A DNA stretch of 64,000 nt from Ruegeria atlantica (lineage in GTDB: Bacteria > Pseudomonadota > Alphaproteobacteria > Rhodobacterales > Rhodobacteraceae), in the NCBI RefSeq assembly GCF_001458195.1, contig NZ_CYPU01000074.1, forward strand, positions 124,001 through 188,000. The letters are read 5' to 3'. Below are positions 25,882 through 35,728 of the stretch, piece by piece. The notes beneath the pieces are model-generated. The model made no database searches. It saw only the letters and a list, made by a program, of their open reading frames with translations, and was not told the origin of the DNA. Each line of letters starts with the position of its first letter. The stretch's first letter is position 1. The position numbers were made by a program, and so were the translations under genes.

Positions 25882-26349
25882 ATGGATAGCTTTATTGTTC
25901 GTGAAGCGGTATTGACGGATGCCCAAGGTATCTCAGAGGTACTGTGGGACATCGCAGCGGCCGGAAAGCGTAATAAGCGCTGCGACGTTGATTTTGCCCG
26001 CGAGCATTACGTGGCCGATCCCGACCGGATCAGATGCTCTGTTGCTTTTCAGGAGGAGCAGGTCCTGGGATTTCAATCGTTGAAATGGGCGGTCGAAAAC
26101 AACCCATATGGCGCTCCGGTCGGGTGGGGCGTCATTGGAACGCATATTCGCCCGTCTGCCGCACGGCGCGGTGTCGGGCGTGCCTTGTTTCGTGCGACGC
26201 TCTTGGCGGCACGGGAAAGTGGCCTACCGGCCATTGATGCGACCATTTCGGCCACAAACGCCGAAGGATTGGCCTATTATTCGTCGATGGGCTTTGTGGA
26301 TTATCGGGAGCACGAGGGTGCCCAGTGCAAAAGCTTTTCCGTGATTTGA
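25882..26349 (+). CDS. GNAT-family N-acetyltransferase
   Basis: This 155-residue GCN5-related acetyltransferase has the acetyl-CoA pyrophosphate loop in RPSAARRGVGRALFRATL, followed by the ATISATNAEGLAYYSSMGF segment that closes the fold. Its overall type resembles phosphinothricin/amino-acid acetyltransferases, but the substrate is unknown. It is the last gene of the nudC group and converges with pheA. Confidence 0.85.
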   Translation: MDSFIVREAVLTDAQGISEVLWDIAAAGKRNKRCDVDFAREHYVADPDRIRCSVAFQEEQVLGFQSLKWAVENNPYGAPVGWGVIGTHIRPSAARRGVGRALFRATLLAARESGLPAIDATISATNAEGLAYYSSMGFVDYREHEGAQCKSFSVI

Positions 26350-26361
26350 GCCGAGGTCGCT

Positions 26362-27195
26362 TCAGCCGCGCGGTTGAGCCGCTGGGTAGACGCCCAAAAT
26401 CTCGACATTCGTGGTGAAGTGTTCCAGTTCTTCCATTGCCAGCTGTACGTTCCGGTCGTCCGGGTGGCCCACGATATCGGCATAAAACTGGGTCGCAGTG
26501 AACGACCCATCGACCATGTAGCTTTCCAGCTTGGTCATGTTGATGCCGTTGGTCGCAAACCCACCCATCGCCTTGTAAAGCGCAGCCGGAATGTTGCGCA
26601 CCTGAAAAACAAAACTGGTGATCATGCCATGTTCTCCGCGGCGTGACATGTCGGCCTGCTGTGACATCACCAGAAAGCGCGTGGTGTTGTTGTCGCGGTC
26701 TTCAATGTGCCGGGCAAGAACGTTCAAGCCGTAGATTTCGCCGGCCAACTCGCTGGCCAATGCTGCTGAATGCACCTCGCCTTGTTCCGAGACCTCGCGG
26801 GCCGCGCGCGCGTTGTCGGGGCTGACACGTCCCTTGATGTTGTGTTCTTTCAAAAACCCGGCGCATTGCGGTAGCAGAACCAGGTGCGAGTGTGCCTCGG
26901 TGACATCCTCGATTTTGGCCCCTGGAACGGCAAGAAGGTTGATGTGAACGCGCACGAAGGCTTCTTCGATGATGTGCAGCCCGCTGTGGGGAAGCAAACG
27001 GTGGATATCGGCGACCCGGCCATACGTGGTGTTTTCAACCGGCAGCATTGCCAATTCAGCCTCACCTGCGCGCACCGATTCGATCACATCTTCGAAAGTC
27101 CGGCAGGGCAGGGCCTCCATATCGGGGCGGGCATTACGGCAGGCCTCGTGGCTGTAGGCGCCGGGTTCTCCCTGAAATGCAATACGTTTGGTCAT
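26362..27195 (-). CDS. pheA: Prephenate dehydratase
   Basis: This enzyme makes phenylpyruvate for phenylalanine synthesis. The 277 residues are a stand-alone dehydratase domain starting RIAFQGEPGAYSHEA, with the catalytic NTTRFLVM motif. A C-terminal ACT domain follows (FVFQVRNIPAALYKAMGGF and KLESYM) for feedback control by phenylalanine. There is no chorismate mutase domain, as is usual in alphaproteobacteria. The ATG at 27195 gives the family start; the frame also opens at 27216. Confidence 0.94.
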   Translation of the reverse strand: MTKRIAFQGEPGAYSHEACRNARPDMEALPCRTFEDVIESVRAGEAELAMLPVENTTYGRVADIHRLLPHSGLHIIEEAFVRVHINLLAVPGAKIEDVTEAHSHLVLLPQCAGFLKEHNIKGRVSPDNARAAREVSEQGEVHSAALASELAGEIYGLNVLARHIEDRDNNTTRFLVMSQQADMSRRGEHGMITSFVFQVRNIPAALYKAMGGFATNGINMTKLESYMVDGSFTATQFYADIVGHPDDRNVQLAMEELEHFTTNVEILGVYPAAQPRG

Positions 27196-27299
27196 TTGGT
27201 CGATTCCGTGCAACAAGTTCGATAATTGGGCGTTTAGTCGCGGTGTCTATACCTTGCCTCTTGTAAGGGGAAGCCTTAGACACCCCGCAGACAGCTGAA

Positions 27300-27821
27300 A
27301 TGGACTCGCGATCAATGTTCGACACGATGACAGTTACCAAGGCCGCAGCAGGCCTGTTTGGCACCTTCCTGGTGCTGCTTTTGGCCAAATGGGGTGCCGA
27401 AGTGCTTTACCATGCGGATGGGCATGGTGAGACGGCCTCGTATATTATCGAAACCGAAAGCTCCGGTGAAAGCGCTGACGGCGAAGAAGTGGTGTTCGAA
27501 GACATGCTGGCCGCCGCAGACCCCGACAAGGGCGCGCGGGTATTCCGCAAGTGTACTGCCTGCCACAAGCTGGAAGACGGCGCCAACGGCACTGGCCCCT
27601 ACCTGTTTGCAATCGTGGATCGCCCGGTTGCTTCAGCCAAAGGTTTCACTGGCTACTCAGCTTCGATGCAGGCCCATGGCGGCAATTGGACACCCGAAGC
27701 GCTGGATGCGTTCCTGACCCGCCCCAGTGCCTATATCTCAGGTACATCCATGAGCTTTGCGGGTCTGAAAAAACCGCAGGAACGGGCCGACCTGATTGCC
27801 TATCTGCAGACCATCAACTGA
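27300..27821 (+). CDS. Membrane-anchored c-type cytochrome (c552/CycM type)
   Basis: This 173-residue protein has an uncleaved N-terminal helix (AAAGLFGTFLVLLLAKWG), an acidic linker, and a class I cytochrome c domain. The haem site is CTACH and the likely Met ligand lies in GTSMSFAGL. It matches the membrane-bound c552 that shuttles electrons from the bc1 complex to oxidases in Paracoccus and relatives. An alternative in-frame ATG at 27315 is possible. A terminator follows. Confidence 0.92.
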   Translation: MDSRSMFDTMTVTKAAAGLFGTFLVLLLAKWGAEVLYHADGHGETASYIIETESSGESADGEEVVFEDMLAAADPDKGARVFRKCTACHKLEDGANGTGPYLFAIVDRPVASAKGFTGYSASMQAHGGNWTPEALDAFLTRPSAYISGTSMSFAGLKKPQERADLIAYLQTIN

Positions 27822-27850
27822 TCTTTCGCTCAGTTTTGACGCATTCAAAA

Positions 27851-27882
27851 GCCGCTGCCCCGTGCAGCGGCTTTATTTTTTG
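27851..27882 (+). terminator. Intrinsic terminator of the cytochrome c gene
   Basis: GCCGCTG (27851-27857) pairs with CAGCGGC (27865-27871) around seven bases, followed by TTTATTTTTT. Confidence 0.92.
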
Positions 27883-27995
27883 TCTAAGTAAATCTTCACA
27901 AAGTGTTCACGCACTCTAAACTTGAAACTGGCAGTGCTAGTCTTTTAGCTGGCGCAAACAATATTAAAGACGTCAACGAGCAGGGGATGAACCAC

Positions 27996-29900
27996 ATGAA
28001 ATCCAATCGAGTTACCGCTTTAGCGCGAACAAGGGATTTCGGACGCTTAGTTCACATTCTAGCTTTGGGGGCATTGCTCTGTGCAGCCGCTGCAACTCAG
28101 CTTTTTGCTGAGGAAAAGATCATCAAATCACACGGGTTCTCGGAATTCGGTGATTTGAAGTATCCGGACGGTTTTGCGCATTTCGACTATGTGAACCCGG
28201 ATGCGCCACGTGGTGGAGAACTCTCCTATGCGGCGCAAGGCACGTTCGACAGCTTTAATCCCTATACCAGGCAGGGCCGGGCTGGTGCGCGGTCGGCAGA
28301 TCACTACGAAAGCCTGCTGGTTCCATCCTATGACGAACCAGCGGCCTATTATGGCCTACTCGCCGAAAGTCTCGAATACCCCGAAAGTTATGAGTGGGTG
28401 ATCTTCAACATTCGCCCCGAGGCGCGGTTTTCCGACGGCACACCGGTGACGGCCGAGGATGTGGTGTTTTCCCATAATCTGCTGCTGGACCAAGGGTTGA
28501 AATCTTATGCCGACGCAATTCGCCAACGGATCCCCAAGGCGGAGGCGTTGGATTCCCATCGTGTAAAGTTCTACTTCTCGCCAGATTTCCCCCGCCGAGG
28601 CCGGATTTCTCAAGTTGGGGCCACGTCGATTTTCTCTAAGAAATGGTTCGAGGAAGACCCTGAAAACCGCCGATTGGACAAGTCGCGGCTGGATCCGGGT
28701 ATCGGTTCGGGGCCATATGTTCTGGATGATTATGACATCAACCGGCGCATCGTCTACAAGCGCAACCCCGATTATTGGGGCAACGACGTTAACGTCAATG
28801 TGGGCCGCAACAACTTTGACACCATCCGCGTTGAGTATTTCGCCGATTCCATTGCTGCGATGGAGGGGTTCAAGGCGGGCACATTTACCCTTCGGCAGGA
28901 AAACAACTCAAAAAGCTGGGCAACGGCCTATGATTTCCCGGCAATTGCGAATGGTTCTGTCGTGCGGGCTGAACTGGCAGACGGAAATGTGCCGTCAGCG
29001 TCGGGCTTCATCATGAACCTTGACCGGCCAAAGTTTCAGGACCCCCGCGTTCGCGAAGCTATCCAGCTGGCATATAACTTCGAATGGACGAATGAAAGCC
29101 TGCAATATGGGTTATTCCAGCAGCGTAGTTCGTTCTGGGAAGGAACGCATCTTGAGGCGACCGGCCTGCCCGAAGGGCGCGAGCTTGAGGTGTTGCAAGA
29201 ACTGGGCGACGCGCTGGACCCTGCCATCCTGACCGAGGAACCCGTTTCGGCGCATGAATCCCGGGCCGCCCGCCAAAATGACCGTGGTAACTTGCGCAAG
29301 GCGATGAAACTGCTGGACGAAGCTGGCTGGCTTGTTGGGGATGACGGCATTCGTCGCAACGACAAAGGTGAGGTGCTGTCTATTGCATTTCTGTCCGACC
29401 AGCCAACGCTGGACAGGCTTATTCAACCCTTCGTCGCCAATTTGCGGGCAATGGGGATTGATGCGAGCTACAACCGGGTGGACAACGCCCAGTTCACCTT
29501 GCGCCGCCGGGACCGTGATTTCGACATGATTGTTGGCGGGTACCCGAGGTCGTTGCAGCCGTCGACAGGGTTGTATCAGCAGTTCGGAACCGAAGCGGCC
29601 TCTTACTCGGTCTTCAACCCGTCGGGTGTGCATGGCCCGGATATCGAACCGCTGATCGATAACATTGCCTCTGCCGAAGACAGCGAAGAACTGTTTGCAA
29701 ATGTCCGCGCATTGGACCGCGTCCTGCGCGCCAAGCGGATCATGGTTCCCACTTGGTATCTGGGTAAGCACTGGGTTGCGTACTGGGACATGTACGAATA
29801 CCCGGAAAATCTGCCGCCTTACGCATTGGGTGTTGAAGACCTCTGGTGGATCAACGAAGAGAAAGAGGCCGAGTTGAAATCCTCCGGCGCCTTGAGGTAA
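27996..29900 (+). CDS. yejA: Peptide ABC transporter substrate-binding protein (YejA-like)
   Basis: This 634-residue extracytoplasmic solute-binding protein of family 5 follows a Sec signal that ends near AAATQLFAEE. The mature start HGFSEFGDLKYPDGFAHFDY is typical of YejA. YejA delivers peptides and, in enterics, microcin C to the YejBEF importer. AGGGG nine bases before the ATG at 27996 favours that start over the upstream ATGs at 27987 and 27903. It is the first gene of a four-gene importer operon. Confidence 0.92.
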   Translation: MKSNRVTALARTRDFGRLVHILALGALLCAAAATQLFAEEKIIKSHGFSEFGDLKYPDGFAHFDYVNPDAPRGGELSYAAQGTFDSFNPYTRQGRAGARSADHYESLLVPSYDEPAAYYGLLAESLEYPESYEWVIFNIRPEARFSDGTPVTAEDVVFSHNLLLDQGLKSYADAIRQRIPKAEALDSHRVKFYFSPDFPRRGRISQVGATSIFSKKWFEEDPENRRLDKSRLDPGIGSGPYVLDDYDINRRIVYKRNPDYWGNDVNVNVGRNNFDTIRVEYFADSIAAMEGFKAGTFTLRQENNSKSWATAYDFPAIANGSVVRAELADGNVPSASGFIMNLDRPKFQDPRVREAIQLAYNFEWTNESLQYGLFQQRSSFWEGTHLEATGLPEGRELEVLQELGDALDPAILTEEPVSAHESRAARQNDRGNLRKAMKLLDEAGWLVGDDGIRRNDKGEVLSIAFLSDQPTLDRLIQPFVANLRAMGIDASYNRVDNAQFTLRRRDRDFDMIVGGYPRSLQPSTGLYQQFGTEAASYSVFNPSGVHGPDIEPLIDNIASAEDSEELFANVRALDRVLRAKRIMVPTWYLGKHWVAYWDMYEYPENLPPYALGVEDLWWINEEKEAELKSSGALR

Positions 29901-29909
29901 TCCGCCCCC

Positions 29910-30995
29910 ATGGGAGCATATATTCTTAGACGACTGTTGCTGGTCATCCCAACCCTGCTTGGGATCATGATCGTCAACTTCACGCTGGTTCAGTTCGTTC
30001 CTGGCGGACCGATTGAACAGATCATCGCCCAGTTGGAAGGTGGCGGTGATGTGTTCGAAGGGATCGCCGGCGGCGGCAGTGACATCGAGCAACAGACCGG
30101 CGGCACGAATGACCGCTACATTGGTGCGCGGGGCCTTCCGCCCGAGTTTATCGAAGAGCTGGAAAAGGAATTCGGGTTCGACAAACCGCCGGTTGAGCGG
30201 TTCCTCAACATGATGGGCAATTACCTCACGCTGGATTTTGGCGAAAGCTATTTTCGGTCGATCAGCGTAACCGATCTGGTGTTAGAGAAGATGCCGGTGT
30301 CGATCTCGCTGGGTCTGTGGTCCACGCTGATCGCGTATCTGGTGTCGATCCCGCTGGGTATTCGCAAGGCGATTAAGGACGGGTCACAGTTTGATACCTG
30401 GACCAGTGGCGCGATCATCGTAGCCTATGCTATTCCCGGCTTCTTGTTTGCGATCCTGCTGTTGGTTCTGTTTGCCGGGGGATCATATTGGCAGATATTC
30501 CCGCTCCGGGGGCTGACTTCGGACAACTGGGACAGCCTCAGCCTGTTTGGTAAGATCGTTGATTACTTCTGGCACATTGCCCTGCCAATTATCGCGCTGA
30601 CGATTTCGGCCTTTGCGACGCTGACTCTGCTGACCAAGAACTCGTTCCTGGACGAGATCAAAAAACAATACGTTATGACCGCCCGCGCCAAGGGTCTGAG
30701 CGAAAGTCAGGTTCTGTACGGCCATGTTTTCCGCAACGCGATGCTGATCGTAATCGCCGGGTTCCCTGCGGTTTTCATCGGCGTCTTCTTCGGGGGATCG
30801 ATCATCATCGAAACGATCTTCTCGCTTGACGGTCTGGGCCGTCTGGGGTTCGAGGCAGCCGTTGCGCGGGACTATCCGGTGATTTTCGGCACTCTGTTCA
30901 TCTTTGGCTTGATGGGGTTGGTTGTCGGCATCATCAGTGACCTGATGTATGTACTGGTCGACCCGCGCATCGATTTCGAAAAGCGGGAGGGGTAA
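29910..30995 (+). CDS. yejB: Peptide ABC transporter permease YejB
   Basis: This 361-residue inner-membrane permease begins MGAYILRRLLLVIPTLLGIM. It has a large periplasmic loop (about residues 30-110) and a C-terminal BPD_transp_1 domain with the EAA-type coupling segment YVMTARAKGLSESQVLYGHV. It starts nine bases after the yejA stop and its stop directly abuts the yejE start. Confidence 0.93.
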   Translation: MGAYILRRLLLVIPTLLGIMIVNFTLVQFVPGGPIEQIIAQLEGGGDVFEGIAGGGSDIEQQTGGTNDRYIGARGLPPEFIEELEKEFGFDKPPVERFLNMMGNYLTLDFGESYFRSISVTDLVLEKMPVSISLGLWSTLIAYLVSIPLGIRKAIKDGSQFDTWTSGAIIVAYAIPGFLFAILLLVLFAGGSYWQIFPLRGLTSDNWDSLSLFGKIVDYFWHIALPIIALTISAFATLTLLTKNSFLDEIKKQYVMTARAKGLSESQVLYGHVFRNAMLIVIAGFPAVFIGVFFGGSIIIETIFSLDGLGRLGFEAAVARDYPVIFGTLFIFGLMGLVVGIISDLMYVLVDPRIDFEKREG

Positions 30996-32102
30996 ATGGC
31001 ACTTTCTCCTCTCAACCAGCGTCGCTGGCGCAATTTTCGTCGTAATGGGCGTGCATTCTGGTCGCTGATGGTCTTTTCGGTGCTTTTTGGCCTGTCGCTG
31101 TTCGCCGAATTCATCGCTAACGATAAACCAATCCTCGTTAAATACCGGGGTGAGTTTTATACGCCGATCTTCAATTTCTACGCGGAAACCGAATTCGGTG
31201 GTGATTTCCAGACCGAGGCGATCTATCGCGACCCCGAGGTGCAGTGCCTGATCGATAGCGGTGGCATCGAAGACTGTTTCGACGATCCCGAGGGGATCAT
31301 CGATGAGATTAAAGCCGGGACTTTTCAGGCAGATGGGTACGAGCGTGGTTGGGCCATCTGGCCGCTGATCCCGTATTCCTTCAACACCAGCGTTGATCGC
31401 CCCGGTGCAGCGCCGCTGCCACCCAACGGGCAAAACCTGCTGGGCACGGATGACACCAAGCGCGACGTGTTGGCCCGGGTGATTTATGGCTTCCGACTGT
31501 CGATTTTGTTCACGCTCATGGTCACGGGTGTGGCCAGTCTGGTTGGCATATTCGCAGGTGCCATTCAGGGCTTTTTCGGAGGCTGGCTGGACCTGATCTT
31601 CCAACGGATCATCGAGATCTGGTCGGCGACGCCTTCGCTTTACGTCATCATCATCATGTTCGCCATTCTGGGTCGAAGTTTCTGGCTGCTTGTCGCGCTG
31701 ATGATCCTGTTCAGCTGGACCGGACTTGTGGGAGTTGTGCGCGCCGAGTTCCTGCGGGCGCGAAATCTGGAATATGTGCGCGCCGCGCGGGCACTGGGTG
31801 TGGGCAATATGACAATTATGTTCCGCCATATGCTGCCTAATGCGATGGTCGCCACGCTGACCTTCATGCCCTTTATCGTTACGGGCACCATCGGCGGCCT
31901 GGCCTCACTGGATTTTCTGGGCTTCGGCCTGCCGTCTTCCGCCCCGTCTTTGGGTGAGTTGACCTTGCAGGCCAAGCAGAACCTGCAGGCACCTTGGCTG
32001 GCCTTCACCGCCTTTTTCACCTTTGCCATCATGCTGTCGCTACTGGTCTTCATCTTCGAAGGCGTGCGCGATGCATTTGATCCCAGAAAGACCTTTTCAT
32101 GA
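30996..32102 (+). CDS. yejE: Peptide ABC transporter permease YejE
   Basis: This 368-residue second permease has an N-terminal helix and a long periplasmic segment (about residues 45-150) specific to YejE. The transport domain follows, with the coupling motif YVRAARALGVGNMTIMFRH. It starts immediately after the yejB stop, with GGGAGGGG as ribosome site, and its stop overlaps yejF by four bases. Confidence 0.93.
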   Translation: MALSPLNQRRWRNFRRNGRAFWSLMVFSVLFGLSLFAEFIANDKPILVKYRGEFYTPIFNFYAETEFGGDFQTEAIYRDPEVQCLIDSGGIEDCFDDPEGIIDEIKAGTFQADGYERGWAIWPLIPYSFNTSVDRPGAAPLPPNGQNLLGTDDTKRDVLARVIYGFRLSILFTLMVTGVASLVGIFAGAIQGFFGGWLDLIFQRIIEIWSATPSLYVIIIMFAILGRSFWLLVALMILFSWTGLVGVVRAEFLRARNLEYVRAARALGVGNMTIMFRHMLPNAMVATLTFMPFIVTGTIGGLASLDFLGFGLPSSAPSLGELTLQAKQNLQAPWLAFTAFFTFAIMLSLLVFIFEGVRDAFDPRKTFS

Positions 32103-33676
32103 GCCTGCTGGATGTGAACAACCTCAAAGTCTCGTTCCGTCAGGACGGGCAGGTGAGCGCAGCAGTCAAGGGGGTGTCCTTTACTGTGGATCGGGGTGAA
32201 ACGGTTGCGCTGGTGGGCGAATCCGGATCTGGCAAATCAGTCACTGCGCTGTCGACAGTGTCATTGCTGGGTGACAGTGCGATTGTCGAAGGTTCGGTCA
32301 CCTATGAAGGGCAAGAGATGATCGGCGCGTCTGACCAGCGCCTGATGGATGTGCGCGGCAACGATATCAGCTTCATCTTTCAGGAGCCGATGACCTCGCT
32401 CAACCCGCTGCACACGATCCAGAAACAAATGGCCGAGTCACTGGCCCTGCACCAGGGTCTGACAGGTGATGCTGCACGGGCCCGGATCGTCGAACTGCTG
32501 ACCAAGGTTGGCATCCGCGACCCGGAAGAACGGCTGGACAGCTATCCGCATCAATTATCAGGTGGCCAACGCCAGCGCGTCATGATCGCCCTGGCACTTG
32601 CCAACAAGCCCGATATCCTGATCGCGGATGAGCCGACAACGGCCCTGGATGTGACCATTCAGGCGCAGATCCTCGAACTGCTGGCCGAGCTTCAGAAATC
32701 TGAGAATATGGGGATGCTTTTCATCACCCACGACCTTGGGATCGTGCGCCGTATCGCCGACCGGGTTTGTGTGATGAAGGATGGCGAGATTGTCGAGACT
32801 GGCGCGACCCAGGAGATATTCGACAACCCCCAGCACCCTTATACGCGCAAGCTGCTGGCGGCGGAACCATCCGGTCATCCCGATCCTGTGGCTCCCGACG
32901 CCGAAGAAGTGGCGCGCACCGATCATCTGAAGGTCTGGTTCCCGATCCAACGCGGGTTCCTGAAACGCACAGTTGGTCATGTGAAGGCCGTGAACGATGC
33001 AACGCTCAGCATACGCGCCGGTGAAACCTTAGGGATTGTGGGCGAAAGCGGCTCGGGTAAGACAACGCTGGCGTTGGCGATCATGCGGTTGATTGCGTCC
33101 GAAGGTGCAATAACCTTCCGCGATCAGGATGTACGTCGCTGGTCGACGCGAGAGTTGCGGCGTTTGCGCAAGGACATGCAGATTGTGTTTCAGGACCCAT
33201 TCGGAAGCCTCAGTCCCCGGATGACCTGCCAGCAGATCATTGCCGAAGGGCTGGCAATCCACAAGGTCGACCCGCACCGCTCGCCACGGGAGCTGGTGAC
33301 CGAAGTGATGACCGAAGTGGGCTTGGACCCGGCTGCGATGGACCGCTATCCGCACGAATTCTCGGGCGGGCAGCGTCAGCGTATTGCCATTGCACGAGCC
33401 ATGGTCCTCAGGCCAAAATTGCTGGTTCTGGATGAACCGACCAGCGCCTTGGATATGACTGTGCAGGTTCAGATCGTCGACCTGTTGCGCGATTTGCAGC
33501 GTAAGTACGGACTGGCCTACCTATTTATCAGCCACGATCTGAAAGTCGTGCGTGCGATGTCCCACAATGTGATTGTCATGCGAAACGGTGACGTGATCGA
33601 AATGGGGTCAGCCGAAGATCTGTTCGAAAACGCCCAGACAGACTATACCCGCGAACTGATTGCGGCGGCGGGCTGA
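32099..33676 (+). CDS. yejF: Peptide ABC transporter ATP-binding protein YejF, two ABC domains
   Basis: This 525-residue fused ATPase has Walker A GESGSGKS near residue 41 and GESGSGKT near residue 316. ABC signatures are LSGGQRQRV and FSGGQRQRI, and the Walker B segments are ILIADEPT and LVLDEPT. It powers the YejABEF importer. The start overlaps the yejE stop in an ATGA arrangement. A nine-base-stem hairpin covers the stop codon. Confidence 0.95.
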   Translation: MSLLDVNNLKVSFRQDGQVSAAVKGVSFTVDRGETVALVGESGSGKSVTALSTVSLLGDSAIVEGSVTYEGQEMIGASDQRLMDVRGNDISFIFQEPMTSLNPLHTIQKQMAESLALHQGLTGDAARARIVELLTKVGIRDPEERLDSYPHQLSGGQRQRVMIALALANKPDILIADEPTTALDVTIQAQILELLAELQKSENMGMLFITHDLGIVRRIADRVCVMKDGEIVETGATQEIFDNPQHPYTRKLLAAEPSGHPDPVAPDAEEVARTDHLKVWFPIQRGFLKRTVGHVKAVNDATLSIRAGETLGIVGESGSGKTTLALAIMRLIASEGAITFRDQDVRRWSTRELRRLRKDMQIVFQDPFGSLSPRMTCQQIIAEGLAIHKVDPHRSPRELVTEVMTEVGLDPAAMDRYPHEFSGGQRQRIAIARAMVLRPKLLVLDEPTSALDMTVQVQIVDLLRDLQRKYGLAYLFISHDLKVVRAMSHNVIVMRNGDVIEMGSAEDLFENAQTDYTRELIAAAG

Positions 33677-33688
33677 AACCAGCCCGCC
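33667..33688. terminator. Hairpin between convergent yejF and EF-G-like gene
   Basis: GGCGGGCTG (33667-33675) and CAGCCCGCC (33680-33688) form a perfect nine-base stem around AAAC. It overlaps the yejF stop and lies just after the end of the convergent gene. There is no T tract on either strand, so it may act as a bidirectional end or a transcript stabiliser. Confidence 0.5.
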
Positions 33689-33696
33689 TGGGGCTT

Positions 33697-35625
33697 TCAG
33701 GTATTCGCTGTTTCGCGTGCCGCGGATTTTGGAACCGGGCCGCGAAGCTCTTCGTAATGGTCGAATTGCAGTTTTACCCACCCCGTGCCGCGTGTCGCGC
33801 TGGCGAGGGTGCGGTGTAACTCGTCTTCGGCCACAGCAGGCAGTTGGGCATTGAAAATCTCCCATCCAGACGCGTTGGGATTGCCTTCAAAGCCCAGAAC
33901 CTGACCCTGCAGCGAACTGATCGTAGGCACCAGGTCGCCCACGAAATCCGAGGGCAAGTGGATTTCGGCGTTCAGGATGGGTTGCAGGACCACCGGTTTC
34001 GCCTGCGGCAAAGCCTCTCGCACCGCGTTCTTGCCCGCAGTGCGGAACGCATAGTCAGAACTGTCGACGTTGTGATGCTTGCCATCGCTGAGCGTGACTT
34101 TGACATCCACAACCGGGAACCCTTCAGGCCCTTGAACCAGCGCATCCTTGGCCCCGTGTTCGACCGATGGGATATAGTTTCTGGGCACAGCGCCCCCTTT
34201 GACGATCTCTTCGAATTCGAACCCGGCCCCACGTGGGGTCGGTGCGATCGAGATCACCACATCGGCAAATTGTCCTGCGCCGCCGGATTGTTTGCGGTGG
34301 CGATGACGATGTTCGATCGGTGCGCGGATGGTCTCGCGATAGGCCGTCTCAACCGTCTGGGTCTCAATCTCGATACCGAAGTCTTCAGCCAGCTTTGCGC
34401 TGACCCGGCGCATATGCTGAGGCCCTTGCGATCCCAGAACGGCATGACCGCTCAGTTCATCGTGCTGCAGGTGCAGTCCGGGGTCGATCTCGACCAGTCG
34501 GGATAAAGCGTTGGACAGGCGTACATCGTCACGCTCGTGTGCCGGCGACACAATTTGCCGATGGGCGGCCGGATGGGCCTCGGCCCACTCCGGTAACGGT
34601 GTGGTTCCGGTGCTGTCGTACAGGTTGCCGGGGTTGAGGTGGTCGGATTTCACGGCCAGCCCGATCTGACCAGCTTCCAATTCCGAAATTTGGGTTTTGG
34701 CATCCAGTGTCGTCAGGTTGCCAACCGTTTCGCCGCCCAGAGCTTCATGCGCTTTGACGCCCTTGCCCAGACCGCGCAGGACGTTGATCTTTCCGATGTG
34801 CTTTTTGACATCCGCGAACCCGGCTATGGCACGCGCGTCTTCGGCGGCTTCGTCGCGCCCGGCGGCGATATCGAATTCGGGGGCTTCGTGGCGCAGTGCC
34901 TTCATCAAACGTGTTAGCCCGTTTCCGTGGCTTGCCGATCCAAGACAGGCCGGGATTATCTGGTGGTTCTGCAGGACTTGCGCGGCCAAATCGAAGATCT
35001 CCTCGCTGGGTGGCTGCTTGTCCTCGATCAGTTGTTCCAGCAGGTGATCATCAAAATCCGAAAGCGTCTCCAGCAATTCGGTCCGGGCTTCTTGTTCCCG
35101 GTCTTCGACGGACTGGGGAAGTTCGATCAGGGCCGAGGGTTGCCCCTCCTGATACTTCCATGCCCGTTCCGAAATCAGATCGACCGCGCCAACGATTGCC
35201 TCACCATCGCGGATCGGAACCTGCCGCAGGGCGATGTGGTGCGTGCAGTAGGTTTGCAGAGCGGCGATGATATCGCGGATACGTCCGTTTGGGGTGTCCA
35301 TGCGATTGATGAACAGAAAGCAGGGAATACCCGCCTCTTCGACCAGCCGCAGATAAGGGGCGCAAAGCACGGCGGCGTCCGGGTCGGGCGGTACGACGAC
35401 GACAGCAGCATCCGAGATCGCCATGGCAGGGCCTACATAAGCCATGGTGTCGCTGCCACCATTCACGTCGATGGCACACCAGGGTTCGTCCAAGTAAGAA
35501 AAACCGTGCAAATGCACGGTTCCGGAAACGTCGAATGTGGTTGGCCGGCCATCAAGGCGGCTGATGGCCTCGACCAGTGTTGTTTTGCCCGAGTGGCTGG
35601 GGCCGAGGACAGAAAAAACGCGCAT
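33697..35625 (-). CDS. Elongation factor G-like protein with divergent GTPase domain
   Basis: This 642-residue protein has the EF-G domain order (G, II, III, IV, V). The P-loop is GPSHSGKT and the G4 motif is NRMD. The G domain is shortened in the switch I region, and the usual DTPGH of switch II is replaced by IDVNGGSDT. It belongs to the EF-G-like paralogues seen beside true fusA in many bacteria, not to the translocase itself. GAGGG lies nine bases before the ATG. The role is unknown. Confidence 0.85.
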   Translation of the reverse strand: MRVFSVLGPSHSGKTTLVEAISRLDGRPTTFDVSGTVHLHGFSYLDEPWCAIDVNGGSDTMAYVGPAMAISDAAVVVVPPDPDAAVLCAPYLRLVEEAGIPCFLFINRMDTPNGRIRDIIAALQTYCTHHIALRQVPIRDGEAIVGAVDLISERAWKYQEGQPSALIELPQSVEDREQEARTELLETLSDFDDHLLEQLIEDKQPPSEEIFDLAAQVLQNHQIIPACLGSASHGNGLTRLMKALRHEAPEFDIAAGRDEAAEDARAIAGFADVKKHIGKINVLRGLGKGVKAHEALGGETVGNLTTLDAKTQISELEAGQIGLAVKSDHLNPGNLYDSTGTTPLPEWAEAHPAAHRQIVSPAHERDDVRLSNALSRLVEIDPGLHLQHDELSGHAVLGSQGPQHMRRVSAKLAEDFGIEIETQTVETAYRETIRAPIEHRHRHRKQSGGAGQFADVVISIAPTPRGAGFEFEEIVKGGAVPRNYIPSVEHGAKDALVQGPEGFPVVDVKVTLSDGKHHNVDSSDYAFRTAGKNAVREALPQAKPVVLQPILNAEIHLPSDFVGDLVPTISSLQGQVLGFEGNPNASGWEIFNAQLPAVAEDELHRTLASATRGTGWVKLQFDHYEELRGPVPKSAARETANT

Positions 35626-35728
35626 GAATGCAGTCCCTCTTTCAAGTTGCAGAACGGCTGCACGAAAAAGGCGGTCGAGCGCGAACGCGTCGGCACATAC
35701 TGTCTGGTACTCTGCCTGCCTCAGGCAC

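Noticed and set aside
30483..31829. 448-codon minus-strand frame across yejB and yejE
   Set aside because: It is antisense to two clear permease genes, and its product is a hydrophilic mirror sequence with no family features.
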